The notes under the pieces were generated by a model. It was given only the letters and a program-made list of their open reading frames with translations. It had not been told where the DNA came from and did no database searches. A program made the position numbers and the translations under genes. Below are positions 1 through 8,676 of a stretch of 64,000 nt of DNA, one piece after another. The DNA comes from Thalassarchaeum sp002495735 (GTDB lineage Archaea; Thermoplasmatota; Poseidoniia; Poseidoniales; Thalassarchaeaceae). The number at the start of each line of letters is the position of its first letter. The first letter of the stretch is position 1. The stretch is taken from assembly GCA_937911265.1 (NCBI GenBank), contig CALDRG010000064.1:1-64000 (forward strand), read 5' to 3'.

Positions 1-615
1 ATGTTCGAGGCCCTAAACAACTCCAACCTACAGAAGACTATGGAGGCCTTCGGAGAGAAACTGGAGGAGTTGATAGAAGACAACGATCCCAGTGAACCAC
101 TCGCTAATCTGGATGATATGTGCCCGATTATGTTCTGGGATACTAGCAACTCCAGAGTTCTTGGAATGGCTCTAATGGCGACTGATGGGGGCGAAGATTA
201 CGAAGTTCTCCTAGGCCCCGAGATTTTGGGTGTCAAGCAACACTCATACGAATTGAGCATCCAATACTTGACCGGCCAAGATGCCAGAGACGCGAAACTG
301 GACATCCTAGGTCTCATCGAGTTGAGGGATTTAGCACCAGATTCTAAGCACGACGTCGAGGAACTGTACGACATACTTGGCGAGGACTTCTTGCCCGATT
401 TGGATCAGACCGACACTGATGGGGACGGAGTTATCGACTACTTCGATCAGGACGATGACGGCGACGGCATGTTTGACTGGGAAGACTCAGACCCATTATC
501 TCCCCCCGAGCCAGTTGAGGACGAATCTACCGGCAACAGCGTTCCGGGACTAGGTATCATAGCCACAATCTCACTTTTGGGGGCAGCAATACTGATTCCT
601 CGAAGGGATGAGTAG
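1..615 (+). CDS. C-terminal part of a surface protein with calcium-binding thrombospondin type 3 repeats
   Basis: The frame is open from the first base, so this is probably the 3' part of a longer gene, although an ATG happens to sit at position 1. Residues about 137-168 are an Asp-rich run (DTDGDGVIDYFDQ, DDDGDGMFDWEDSDP) typical of thrombospondin type 3 calcium-binding repeats in secreted proteins. A Pro/Glu linker follows, then a hydrophobic segment (about residues 182-200) and a terminal basic RR. That layout resembles the PGF-CTERM type of archaeal sorting/anchoring tail. I infer a cell-surface protein attached at its C-terminus. The upstream region (about residues 1-130) shows no family I recognise. 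The stop overlaps the start of the next gene, suggesting co-translation. Confidence 0.6.
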   Translation: MFEALNNSNLQKTMEAFGEKLEELIEDNDPSEPLANLDDMCPIMFWDTSNSRVLGMALMATDGGEDYEVLLGPEILGVKQHSYELSIQYLTGQDARDAKLDILGLIELRDLAPDSKHDVEELYDILGEDFLPDLDQTDTDGDGVIDYFDQDDDGDGMFDWEDSDPLSPPEPVEDESTGNSVPGLGIIATISLLGAAILIPRRDE

Positions 616-1495
616 CGAACACTGTGGTCGAATGCGAAAGTCCGAGTTCGCAACACTCCTCCTCGCTGCTACCTTCTTGCTGATGGCGTGGGCAGGATCT
701 TGGTTTGAGATTGTCGCGGAGGGGACCTACACTGAGGGACTGGATAGGGAGCCCACCATCCGTACCCAGTATCTGATTGACAGCAGTCAAGAATCATTCG
801 AGATGTCAATCGAGAACTCTACTCCGCTTCTGCTATACTGGTTAGAGAGAGAGGATGTCTCTCCCGCGCCAACTAATCAGAATGAAAACTCCAGTGAACC
901 ACCGGCAGATGTCCCATCCGGAGACGGTGGCAGTGATCCTTGCTCAGGCTCATGCCTCGATAGGGCTAGGAGTTGGGTGGGATTGACCATGTTCACCTTA
1001 TTTGCCACACTGTACTTGTCCTCAGCGCGCCCAAGTACTCTAACTAGGGCTACTGTTGCCTTGGCGTGGTTGCTCGGAACTGTCGTGATTCTGACTGCCG
1101 TCCCGCTGGCAGCAGCAGCTGACTTCGGTATCTCAAGGGGCGAAGACAGCGGAGGCGAATCTTCCACTGGGGGTTTCGATACAAACACACAGGAGACCGT
1201 CGAAGTTGACCAGTTTGCCCACTTTGAGCAGGACGACGACATGGGATTGTCTTTCGATGGAATTTCATTCACATATGACTCAGTGGGCTTCGATCTAGGA
1301 CTGCTCGCGGAGGAGGACAGGCAGGCCGTCATAGACAGCGCCCCAGTAGAGGGAGAGCCGGGCTACGAATCGCTGATTGGGTTCCACGGAGAGATGACTG
1401 TTGGGCCGGGCTCGATTCTCACTTGGTGGCTGCTCACAGCACCTCTTATCATCGTCAACTTATGGAGCCCCAGAAATCCTCTCGAGGAGGAGTGA
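608..1495 (+). CDS. Uncharacterised multi-pass membrane protein
   Basis: I do not recognise this family. The ATG at 608 overlaps the end of the preceding surface-protein gene by 8 bases, which supports the start and an operon. Hydrophobic segments lie at about residues 11-31, 122-140, 147-170 and 268-285, giving roughly four membrane spans. The first outer loop (about residues 35-115) holds an Asn/Pro/Glu/Gly-rich low-complexity stretch with a Cys pair (DPCSGSC) that could form a disulfide outside the cell. A second acidic, Ser/Gly-rich loop lies at about residues 172-262. The layout is that of a surface-exposed membrane protein. Its 3' end overlaps the 3' end of the convergent aroE gene by 36 bases. 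Confidence 0.6.
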   Translation: MSSEHCGRMRKSEFATLLLAATFLLMAWAGSWFEIVAEGTYTEGLDREPTIRTQYLIDSSQESFEMSIENSTPLLLYWLEREDVSPAPTNQNENSSEPPADVPSGDGGSDPCSGSCLDRARSWVGLTMFTLFATLYLSSARPSTLTRATVALAWLLGTVVILTAVPLAAAADFGISRGEDSGGESSTGGFDTNTQETVEVDQFAHFEQDDDMGLSFDGISFTYDSVGFDLGLLAEEDRQAVIDSAPVEGEPGYESLIGFHGEMTVGPGSILTWWLLTAPLIIVNLWSPRNPLEEE

Positions 1496-2191
1496 TAGCG
1501 AAGGCAGTTCGGCCGCTCGTTCGGGCGCGAAAATCTCCTTCCAAGCCTCGAGGTGTTGAGCCGCTACCATGATGACTGCGAACTCGCCTATGCTAGCTCC
1601 ATCTCCATAGGAGATGGATATCTGCATTTCTGCATCCAGATGCACACTCTCGCCTCCTGAAGGGGCCGCATCCAAATCGATTCCGATTGCTGCTTCGCCG
1701 GCCTCGATGATAGCCGAGTCCCACGGTCCGCCCACAAGAGTGCGCCGACCTTCCTCTGAGATGATTAGACCGCCCTCAGCAGCCCAAGCGGCGGCGATGG
1801 CCCGGGCAGCCGAGCCGCCACCGCGCATTCTCAGTACAGTCCCAGATGGCTCGACACCGATGTGTCTGCAGGCGGTGACGAAGCCCAACCCGTCTGTACT
1901 GGTCCCGGACCACTCGCCGGCGATCCTCATCAGTTGGTTGACCGCGTTCACCCCCTCGGGCCCTTTGACTCCCAACCTGTCCTGTGGGGCATGCTTGAGG
2001 GGGGCCGTGCAAGACAGCCAGATGTCACCCTCTAGCCCGGCGACCCTACTCTCAAACTCGTCGATGCCGTCAGCTTCGAGGAATACCTGCTGCACACCGC
2101 TCATTCCTAGGTGCTCGCCAACCGCAGCGAACAGCCTCGGTGTGAGTGAATGTGAGATGGGATAGCCCGTGATGCCCCAGTAGTCCGGCAT
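1460..2191 (-). CDS. aroE: Shikimate dehydrogenase (NADP+)
   Basis: Predicted to reduce 3-dehydroshikimate to shikimate with NADPH in aromatic amino acid synthesis. The N-terminus WGITGYPISHSLTPRLF carries the family's shikimate-binding Ser-x-Ser. APLKHAPQD supplies the catalytic Lys region, STDGLGF corresponds to the usual NTDGxGF Asp, and RGGGSAARA replaces the GxGGAxxA dinucleotide loop. At 243 residues it is shorter than most AroE proteins (about 270), and the usual NVTxPxK motif is altered to CTAPLKH, so it is a divergent member. It stands alone and divergent from fhs. The other shikimate genes in the window (aroA near 45 kb, aroD near 52 kb) are elsewhere. Confidence 0.85.
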   Translation of the reverse strand: MPDYWGITGYPISHSLTPRLFAAVGEHLGMSGVQQVFLEADGIDEFESRVAGLEGDIWLSCTAPLKHAPQDRLGVKGPEGVNAVNQLMRIAGEWSGTSTDGLGFVTACRHIGVEPSGTVLRMRGGGSAARAIAAAWAAEGGLIISEEGRRTLVGGPWDSAIIEAGEAAIGIDLDAAPSGGESVHLDAEMQISISYGDGASIGEFAVIMVAAQHLEAWKEIFAPERAAELPSLSLLLERISGAP

Positions 2192-2259
2192 GGAATCCCT
2201 ATGGGCCGCTCCGAATCCTACGAAATGAAGGTTTCAAGAGAGGTGGGTCCTCGCCGCGA

Positions 2260-3978
2260 GTGATGGACAGCGACCTCGATATCGCCCGAAATGCCACGAT
2301 GCGCCCCATAGAGGAGGTGGCTGAACAACTAGGATTGGCCCGCAGTGACCTGATTCTGCACGGTCCACACATCGCTAAAATCAACTGGGAGACAATCAAA
2401 ACCAAGCGCAATGGCAAGTCAGGATACTTGATTCTCGTCACTAGCGTAAGTCCGACCGCCTTTGGCGAGGGAAAGACGGTGACTACCATCGGCCTCAATC
2501 AGGGCCTCAACGCGCGCGGGCACAACGCGTGCTGTGTGATTCGTGAACCCTCGATGGGGCCGGTCTTCGGAATCAAGGGCGGCGCTGCTGGCGGTGGCTA
2601 CTCACAGGTTCTACCGATGGAACAGATTAACCTCCACTTCACCGGTGATTTACATGCGGTTACCTCGGCTCACAACCTGTGCTCCGCCATTATCGACAAC
2701 CACCTGCACCGAGGTAACGAGCTCGATATCGACCTCAACCGTATCTACTGGCCTCGCACCATCGACATGAACGATCGCAGCCTAAGGCAAGTCACCATAG
2801 GTCTGGGTGGAGCATTCAACGGTGTGGTCCGCACCGACCGGTTCGACATCACTGCAGCAAGTGAGGTGATGGCCATACTCGCGCTCTCAAAGGACTATTC
2901 CGACCTGCGCGAACGCCTTGGTTGCATAGTAATCGCCAAGTCAAACTCGGGCGAGCCGATTACCACTGAGCAACTCGGAGCCGCCGGCTCAATGTCCCTG
3001 CTGCTGAGAGACGCACTGATGCCTAACCTCGTACAGACTCTCGAGGGCAATCCTGCCTTCATCCACTGCGGCCCGTTCGCGAACATCGCCCACGGAAACT
3101 CATCGATCATCGCTGACGAGATCGCACTGTCTTGCGTGGACTACGTAGTCACCGAGGCGGGCTTCGGCGCCGAGATGGGCGCCGAGAAGGCACTCCACAT
3201 CAAGGCGCCAGCAGCCGGCAGGGTGCCTGACTGCCTGATTCTCAACGCCACCGTGCGAGCCATGAAGATGCACGGCGGAGGATTCGCCTCCGGAGGTGGT
3301 AGAAGGCCCACCACCGAGGAGCTAGAGACGGAAAATGTCGAGGCAACGAGGGCTGGTGCAGCCAGCAACCTGCGCCGCCACGTCCGAAACCTAGTAGAGA
3401 CTAGCATCCCAGTAATTGTCTCAATCAACCGCTTCGAGCACGACACCGAGGCTGAGATTGAGGCAATCAGGGATGAGGCAATCAAGGCCGGAGCCAAGCA
3501 AGTAGTCCTCAACGAGGTCTTCGCCAAGGGAGGAGAGGGAGCGACCGAGCTGGCAGACGCGGTGGTCGCGGCTTGCGCATCTCACGACGAGGCAGGTCGG
3601 CCATATACGCCGATAGTGGAGCACGGAATGGCCATTGAGGAGACTATCTTGAGGGTGGCCACCAACCTGTACGGGGCCCAAACCGTGGACTTCAGTGACA
3701 AGGCCCAAGCTTCCCTCAAGACCCTCAATGAGTGGGGCATGGGATCTCTACCTGTCTGCATGGCCAAGAACCAGTACTCATTCAGTCATGAACCGAAGGT
3801 TCTCGGCGCCCCCACTGGATTCACTCTTCCAATTCGGGAGATTCGCGTCAACGCCGGTGCCGGCTTTGTTGTCGCCGTTTGCGGCTCGATGATGACGATG
3901 CCTGGGCTACCTACAAGACCGGCCGCCCTCGACATGGACATGGACGACGAAGGCAGACTGACAGGCGCCTTCAGATGA
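2260..3978 (+). CDS. fhs: Formate--tetrahydrofolate ligase
   Basis: ATP-dependent formation of 10-formyl-tetrahydrofolate from formate and tetrahydrofolate, feeding one-carbon units to purine synthesis and other cytosolic reactions. The P-loop SPTAFGEGKT lies at about residues 64-73 and is followed by the family's REPSMGPVFGIKGGAAGGGYSQV-type stretch (residues about 96-118). Length (572) is close to the usual 555-560. The reading frame begins at GTG 2260, followed immediately by ATG 2263; either could be the start, with a GAGGTGG ribosome site about 12 bases upstream. Divergent from aroE. The enzyme is known in only some archaea, so transfer from bacteria is plausible. Confidence 0.93.
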   Translation: MMDSDLDIARNATMRPIEEVAEQLGLARSDLILHGPHIAKINWETIKTKRNGKSGYLILVTSVSPTAFGEGKTVTTIGLNQGLNARGHNACCVIREPSMGPVFGIKGGAAGGGYSQVLPMEQINLHFTGDLHAVTSAHNLCSAIIDNHLHRGNELDIDLNRIYWPRTIDMNDRSLRQVTIGLGGAFNGVVRTDRFDITAASEVMAILALSKDYSDLRERLGCIVIAKSNSGEPITTEQLGAAGSMSLLLRDALMPNLVQTLEGNPAFIHCGPFANIAHGNSSIIADEIALSCVDYVVTEAGFGAEMGAEKALHIKAPAAGRVPDCLILNATVRAMKMHGGGFASGGGRRPTTEELETENVEATRAGAASNLRRHVRNLVETSIPVIVSINRFEHDTEAEIEAIRDEAIKAGAKQVVLNEVFAKGGEGATELADAVVAACASHDEAGRPYTPIVEHGMAIEETILRVATNLYGAQTVDFSDKAQASLKTLNEWGMGSLPVCMAKNQYSFSHEPKVLGAPTGFTLPIREIRVNAGAGFVVAVCGSMMTMPGLPTRPAALDMDMDDEGRLTGAFR

Positions 3979-3990
3979 GGTTGTGATAGC

Positions 3991-5049
3991 ATGCGCCGAA
4001 TAAAGCGCCTCGACGAAGGGGTCCGACTGCGGCTCGAGGACGAAGACGACCTGTGGATAGCGGCGCAGCTGTGCAGCGCTGGCGCGCGAGTGGGCATGCT
4101 GTCGCACCGCAGAGACTCAACGACAGGGACGCAGACGGACAGCAGGGCGAAGAGCGCTGAGCGCAAGCCGATGTGGATAGTCCTCGAGGTCCAGGAGACC
4201 GCATTCCAATCATTCACTGACAACCTCCGCATCCACGGCATCATCACCGAGGCCAAGATTGACATCGGCAGCCATCACACCCACCTCATCAATCCTGGAT
4301 CTGAGATTGAGCTGACCCGCGTGGGCGGGCTCTCGCGGGCCGACATATCACTGCTGAGGGAGGCTCTGTCCGCTGGGAGTCGCGCCAAGTGTGGCCTAGT
4401 GGTCGTGGAGTCTGATGAGATACTCATCTTCGAGGTCACATCGCACGGTATCCGCGAGGTCTCACAGTTCACCATGCGTGGCGGTGGCAAGAAGGCAGAT
4501 GATTCGACGAGTGTTCGACGAGGCTTCTTCGAGCGCGTCGCCAAGGAGACCCGACTCATATTCAAGGATCAGATGCCGCTGGTACTTTGCGGGCCGGGAA
4601 TGGCACGTGAGCAGTTCGAGACTCATCTCAGAGGGCAGGGAGCGAAGAACCAGATTCTCAATGCAGCGACCTCCATAGGAGGCCGACCTGCGGCCAACGA
4701 GGTTCTAGCGGAGGGTCTTGCAGACTCGGTCCTAGGGGAGTATGCCCTAGTCCAGCAGGTACGCGCCATCGAAGATGGCCTGAAACGCATCTCCATCGGC
4801 GGCGCAGTTTCTTATGGTCCGGCCGAGATAGCAGAGGCAGCCAAGCAGGGAGCCGTCGAGACACTCGTCATTGAAGCCTCGATGCTGCGCAGCGCCGACA
4901 GCGAGGCCCGTGAGCGCTGGGCCGGGATAGCCGCGGCCGTAGAGTCCTCGGGCGGCAACCTCATTCAGGCCTCGGTTGACCATGATTCAGGCCAGCATCT
5001 ACTCGGCTTCGGCGGAGCCATTGCCTTGCTGCGCTGGAAGACAGAGTAG
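3991..5049 (+). CDS. pelA: Protein Pelota homolog (mRNA surveillance, ribosome rescue)
   Basis: Archaeal Pelota binds the A site of stalled ribosomes and, with aEF1-alpha and ABCE1, splits them. The 352 residues cover the three family domains: an N-terminal Sm-like domain (MRRIKRLDEGVRLRLEDEDD, residues 1 to about 130), the central eRF1-2-like domain (about 135-260) and the C-terminal eRF1-3-like domain (about 265-352, with FGGAIALLRW at the end). No peptide-release GGQ motif is seen, as expected for Pelota rather than aRF1. It begins 12 bases after fhs and probably shares its transcript. The start follows a GAGGTTGTGATAGC stretch that can serve as ribosome site. Confidence 0.92.
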   Translation: MRRIKRLDEGVRLRLEDEDDLWIAAQLCSAGARVGMLSHRRDSTTGTQTDSRAKSAERKPMWIVLEVQETAFQSFTDNLRIHGIITEAKIDIGSHHTHLINPGSEIELTRVGGLSRADISLLREALSAGSRAKCGLVVVESDEILIFEVTSHGIREVSQFTMRGGGKKADDSTSVRRGFFERVAKETRLIFKDQMPLVLCGPGMAREQFETHLRGQGAKNQILNAATSIGGRPAANEVLAEGLADSVLGEYALVQQVRAIEDGLKRISIGGAVSYGPAEIAEAAKQGAVETLVIEASMLRSADSEARERWAGIAAAVESSGGNLIQASVDHDSGQHLLGFGGAIALLRWKTE

Positions 5050-5084
5050 GCAAGGCTCATCACCGCCGAGCACCAGCGAGGCGC

Positions 5085-5759
5085 ATGTCAGGCAGCGACG
5101 TAAGCATCGTTGCCTTCGGTAGACCAGAGTGTGATGACGCCCAATCCCATGTGCTCTTAGCAGCCGCTGCCCTCGGGGCCACCACTAGGCTTGTCACCAG
5201 CTCCGAGGGCGAGGACTTCTCCAGTATGGACCACGGCTCTATCGACTGGAGAGGCGCCCTCGATGGGGCGCACTGGTTCGTGACTTCTGCCTCGACCGCC
5301 ATCGAAGGAGAGGCAGCCCGCTTCGCTTGGGGCGCGGGCATGACCTTTGGCGAACTCGAGGGTGCCCGCACTGTGATGATTGTTGATCTACCCGAGGATC
5401 CTTCCCGACTGGCAGAGTGTTGGGGGGCGGTTATCGAACGCATTAGGCAGATCCACATTCTGTTCATCGACCCGGCAGCGCTCGACCCCATCTCGCAGTT
5501 GGAGGGAGTAAACCAGTCGGATTTGCTGCACGAGATTCGTCTGCGAGGACTCGTATCTCACGTCTGCACCCTAGACAGCCAGCGAGAAGCGCTCATAGAG
5601 CACGCCCTAGGTTCGGTGAGAGTGCCAGCGAGGGCCTCGGCCAACCCCTACAGATGGTTGGCCGCGTTCATCTGCGAACTCCCCGGTTCGGGCCTAGGAC
5701 AGGCAGGCGTTGAACGTGCAGCACGGGCCGCCGGAAACGTAGATTCACCCCCAGTTTGA
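5085..5759 (+). CDS. PfkB-like protein, possibly catalytically degenerate
   Basis: Weak overall resemblance to the ribokinase/PfkB sugar-kinase fold. The middle (GARTVMIVDLPEDPSRL, then a helix and ILFIDPAAL) follows the PfkB pattern of a strand with Asp ahead of a helix and a second strand. The C-terminal RWLAAFICELPGSGLGQAGVERAARAAG resembles the end of PfkB proteins. At 224 residues it is much shorter than active kinases (about 300). The hallmark GAGDxF catalytic motif and the N-terminal GG motif are absent. I infer either a divergent small-molecule binding protein or an inactive remnant that is still an intact reading frame. Located 35 bases after pelota on the same strand. Confidence 0.4.
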   Translation: MSGSDVSIVAFGRPECDDAQSHVLLAAAALGATTRLVTSSEGEDFSSMDHGSIDWRGALDGAHWFVTSASTAIEGEAARFAWGAGMTFGELEGARTVMIVDLPEDPSRLAECWGAVIERIRQIHILFIDPAALDPISQLEGVNQSDLLHEIRLRGLVSHVCTLDSQREALIEHALGSVRVPARASANPYRWLAAFICELPGSGLGQAGVERAARAAGNVDSPPV

Positions 5760-5774
5760 CACTGTTACCGGAGA

Positions 5775-5790
5775 CCCCTTTTGAAGGGGG
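5775..5790 (+). promoter_or_regulatory. Short inverted repeat upstream of the endonuclease IV-like gene
   Basis: CCCCTT (5775-5780) and AAGGGG (5784-5789) can pair around a three-base loop. It sits in the 64-base gap between two plus-strand genes. No T-run follows, so a classical terminator is not supported; it may be a weak 3' end or leader structure. Confidence 0.3.
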
Positions 5791-5823
5791 ACCAATTCGG
5801 CCCGACCCGCAGGGGATGCGAGC

Positions 5824-6948
5824 ATGCCATTGAGACTAGGTCCAGCCGGAGTTCCATTGTCCTGCAAGGGGCGCACCATAGTCGAGGGAATGGACGATAT
5901 CACCTCTCTCGGACTAGATGCTATGGAGATCCAGACCGTCCGAACCGTGCAGCCGAAGAACTTCGACCAGTACTGGCAGGCTGGCATCCTATCTTGGAAC
6001 TCCGATATAGAAATGAACCTCCACGGACCGTACTACGCAGAGCTACTCGGCTCACGCAGGGAGCGTAATCGCACCTTGACTAAGATGGAAGCCAGCATGC
6101 AGGCTGGCAAGATAGTCAACGCTAGGCACCTAGTGTATCACGTCGGTCCCTATGGCGAGTACGAACCCGGGGTCGAGGCCAACGAGCAAGTTGCAAACAT
6201 CTTCGCCGGCGTAGTCGAAAGGGTCCATCAAATCTGGGGCGACGAATCTGATGAGGAGGACTATGCTGCCTTTCCATGGGTGCACAAGGCGAAACCATCT
6301 CTGGTCGGTGTCGAGACTTCCGGCCGGCAGGACCTGTGGGGGACGGTGGAAGAGGTCATCGAGGTCTGCAACCACGTAGAAGGTACGGTACCAGTGCTCA
6401 ACATGGCGCACATCCACGCGCGTGGACACGGCAGGATGAGGACCAGTGAGGACTACTCCGAGTTGTTCGAGCAGGTCCGCAAGCAGTACGGCGGCAAGAA
6501 GTTCTACTGTCACTTCGCCGGAATCGAACACAGGATGGGCAACGCCCTCCACTACACTCAAATCAAGAAGTCCGACCTCAAGTTCGAGCCGTTCGCCGAG
6601 TTCCTTGCCGAGGAGGGCGACTGGCTCGACATCACTATCATCTCCGACTCACCGCTGTTGGAGCACGATGCGATGTACATGCTCCAGCACTTCGACAAGG
6701 CTAAACAGAGGCTGCTGGAGATCCAGGCCCGTGACGAGAGGAGAGTCAAGCTAGCCCTCGAGGAGGGCATGTCACCCGAGGAACTCGAGATGCTTGAGAA
6801 GGAGGCTGCAGAGTCCCGCAAGGGTGACGGGACTGAGGAGCCCTCTGACAAGAAGCAGAAACCAACTGCCAAGACGGCAGCGAAGAAGAAACCCGGCAAG
6901 ATGATGTCCTTCGATGAGAAATCCGACGATGCGACGTCTTCTAGTTGA
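5824..6948 (+). CDS. nfo: Endonuclease IV-type AP endonuclease family protein with Lys-rich tail
   Basis: A xylose-isomerase-like TIM barrel related to endonuclease IV (Nfo), which cuts DNA 5' to abasic sites in base excision repair. Likely metal ligands are conserved in order: H67 (NLHGPY), H106 (VYHVGPYG), E164 (GVETSG), H196/H198 (HIHARGHG), H230 (CHFAGIEH) and the terminal SDSPLLEHDA with Asp 275 and Glu 280. After the barrel (about residue 300) there is a charged extension ending in a Lys/Ala/Pro-rich tail (residues about 335-365) and TSSS. Such tails often aid nucleic acid binding; that is inference. It precedes tRNA-Phe by about 50 bases. Confidence 0.85.
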   Translation: MPLRLGPAGVPLSCKGRTIVEGMDDITSLGLDAMEIQTVRTVQPKNFDQYWQAGILSWNSDIEMNLHGPYYAELLGSRRERNRTLTKMEASMQAGKIVNARHLVYHVGPYGEYEPGVEANEQVANIFAGVVERVHQIWGDESDEEDYAAFPWVHKAKPSLVGVETSGRQDLWGTVEEVIEVCNHVEGTVPVLNMAHIHARGHGRMRTSEDYSELFEQVRKQYGGKKFYCHFAGIEHRMGNALHYTQIKKSDLKFEPFAEFLAEEGDWLDITIISDSPLLEHDAMYMLQHFDKAKQRLLEIQARDERRVKLALEEGMSPEELEMLEKEAAESRKGDGTEEPSDKKQKPTAKTAAKKKPGKMMSFDEKSDDATSSS

Positions 6949-6997
6949 ATCCGGCTCGGAAGGCTTGAAGTCGCACCCACAGTGGCGAGGGCGCTAC

Positions 6998-7073
6998 GGG
7001 ACTGTAGCTCAGCTGGGAGAGCGCCGCACTGAAGATGCGGAGGCCGCTGGTTCAAGTCCGGCCAGTCCCACCA
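6998..7073 (+). tRNA. tRNA-Phe (anticodon GAA)
   Basis: A complete cloverleaf is visible. Acceptor GGGACTG pairs with CAGTCCC. The D stem is GCTC/GAGC. Anticodon stem CCGCA/TGCGG encloses loop CTGAAGA with anticodon GAA. T stem GCTGG/CCGGC encloses loop TTCAAGT. Discriminator A is followed by an encoded CCA. No intron. The gene abuts the stop codon of the convergent RNase PH gene, an enzyme that matures tRNA 3' ends in bacteria. Confidence 0.97.
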
Positions 7074-7934
7074 TCAACTCGCATCGGAGAGTATGCTGGT
7101 CTGGAAGGTGTGCAACTCGGAAATCCCCACTGTCGCTGCATCGATCATCGCATCGAGCTCCTTGCGAGTGTAAGTCGCCTCCTCTCCGGTCCCTTGAACC
7201 TCGACGAAGCCCCCGTCACTAGTCATCACGACATTCATGTCGACATCGGCATTACTGTCCAATATGTAATCGAGGTCGGTTCTGACCTCTCCTGCGACCA
7301 TTCCAACGCTCAGGGCCCCGACGTCGTTAGGCATCACCGCCATCTCGTGAGCCGACCTCTCAGCCTCGCTCAGTTCAGGCGCCTTGACTCCCTTCTTGAT
7401 TTCCTCTCTGCTCAGGCGCTTTTCCTTCGGCAAGCAATCACCGGAGGCAATCAGGCGTCGGACGGCAAGTCTCAGGGCCAGCGAGGCGGCTGTAATCGAG
7501 GCGCACCGTGTGCCGCCGTCAGCGTTCAGTATGTCGCAATCGACAGTCAGGGCAATAGGCCCGAGTTCCTCAAGGTCTACCGCACCGCGCAGAGAGCGCG
7601 CTACCAGCCTCTCAATCTCCTGGGTCCGGCCCTTGGCTCCGTTGCGCTCACGGCGGAATCGGGTGTTTGTGGAGCCTGGGAGCAGGGCATACTCGGCGTG
7701 AACCCAGCCACGTTCGGCGTCTCGAGGGAACCAGCGCGGCAACCTGTCTGCCTTGGTCACGCAGGTCAGCACCACGGTGTCGCCCTGCCGGTACATCAGT
7801 GAGGCAAGGGCGTTGGGAGTGAAGTCTAGGGCGACCTCGATTTCCCTCATCTCATCAACGCCTCGATTACTGCTCGCATCACCAGACTTCAACTTCGCCA
7901 TGGTCCGGCGAGTGGTGAATCCCGCATGAATCAT
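7074..7934 (-). CDS. rph: Ribonuclease PH, bacterial type
   Basis: Phosphorolytic 3'-5' exoribonuclease. The sequence follows bacterial RNase PH closely rather than archaeal Rrp41: RTQEIERLVARSLRGAVDL, the Asp-rich DCDILNADGGTRCAS block with the phosphate-binding Gly-Thr-Arg, and DSNADVDMNVVMT near the end. Two oddities are seen. About 25-30 extra charged residues (KEKRLSREEIKKGVKAPELS region) sit between the ALxLAVRRL helix and the ALSVG strand. The usual N-terminal RxxDxxRP motif is not recognisable. The start codon overlaps the mogA stop as ATGA, indicating coupling; an internal ATG at residue 12 is an alternative. The stop abuts tRNA-Phe. Length 286 versus about 240 in bacteria. Confidence 0.9.
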   Translation of the reverse strand: MIHAGFTTRRTMAKLKSGDASSNRGVDEMREIEVALDFTPNALASLMYRQGDTVVLTCVTKADRLPRWFPRDAERGWVHAEYALLPGSTNTRFRRERNGAKGRTQEIERLVARSLRGAVDLEELGPIALTVDCDILNADGGTRCASITAASLALRLAVRRLIASGDCLPKEKRLSREEIKKGVKAPELSEAERSAHEMAVMPNDVGALSVGMVAGEVRTDLDYILDSNADVDMNVVMTSDGGFVEVQGTGEEATYTRKELDAMIDAATVGISELHTFQTSILSDAS

Positions 7935-8482
7935 TCGCGTCGGGCGTGTGGCGGCCGGAAGGCTTCCACAACCGACGAATCGGTAGTGATGTAGGGGCCT
8001 CCGATGAGGTCAACGCAGTAAGGGACGGCGGCGAATACCTCGTCGAGTATCTCTCGTATCGAGCGCGGGGAGCCTGGCAGGTTGAGTATCAAGCAGGAGC
8101 CGCGGATGCCCGCGGTTTGCCTCGACAGCACGGCTGTAGGGACATGGCGTAACGAGATCACTCTCATCTGCTCGCCGAACCCTGGGAGCATGCGCTCGCA
8201 AACCGCCTCGGTAGCCTCGGGGGTGACGTCACGAGGGGCCGGGCCAGTCCCTCCAGTAGTGACCACTACCGAGCAGCCCTCGCTGTCAACGAGCTCCTCG
8301 AGTGACGACTCGATAAGGCCCTGTTCGTCAGGGACGAGGCAGCGCACCACTTCCCAAGGAGATGTCACCGCTTCGCTGAGGAACTGCTCTATGGCCGGCC
8401 CGCTGAGATCTTCGTAATCACCCGCACTGGCTCTGTCGGAGGCGGTAAGCACCCCGAATTTGCACACTTGACTAGCCGCCAT
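7931..8482 (-). CDS. mogA: Molybdopterin adenylyltransferase (MogA/MoaB family)
   Basis: Activates molybdopterin by adenylation before metal insertion in molybdenum cofactor synthesis. The MoCF-binding fold is clear: VLTASDRASAGDYEDLSGP near the start, VVVTTGGTGPAPRDVTPEA (Thr-Gly-Gly-Thr-Gly substrate loop, then the Asp-Val-Thr-Pro-Glu motif) and LNLPGSPRSIREILD. I chose ATG 8482 because the protein then begins MAASQVCKFGVLTASDR, as in the family, and a GGGGGA ribosome site lies just upstream; the open frame continues further upstream without homology. Overlaps the rph start by four bases. No other Moco genes are in the window. Confidence 0.88.
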   Translation of the reverse strand: MAASQVCKFGVLTASDRASAGDYEDLSGPAIEQFLSEAVTSPWEVVRCLVPDEQGLIESSLEELVDSEGCSVVVTTGGTGPAPRDVTPEATEAVCERMLPGFGEQMRVISLRHVPTAVLSRQTAGIRGSCLILNLPGSPRSIREILDEVFAAVPYCVDLIGGPYITTDSSVVEAFRPPHARRE

Positions 8483-8676
8483 CGTCCCCCGACAAGAGGT
8501 TCTGTGAATAAACGCCGCCGCCGCTTGAAGGTCACTAGCAATGCACATCTTCAAAGACCGCCGCGTCAAACGCGAGGCCCCGGAGGCGATGAAGTGCTGA
8601 GTCTACCCCAACACGCACAAACAAACGTTGCCCCAGCATCGCTGCCCGAAGCTTCCCCGGAGGCTGCCGCATCAGT

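Noticed and set aside
1614..2165. A 183-codon plus-strand frame opposite aroE
   Set aside because: Composition is that of an antisense shadow (Ser/Pro-rich) and the minus strand carries clear AroE motifs.
7035..7802. A 255-codon open frame on the plus strand opposite RNase PH
   Set aside because: It runs through the tRNA-Phe 3' half and mirrors the codons of rph; no family resemblance, while the minus strand encodes an obvious RNase PH.
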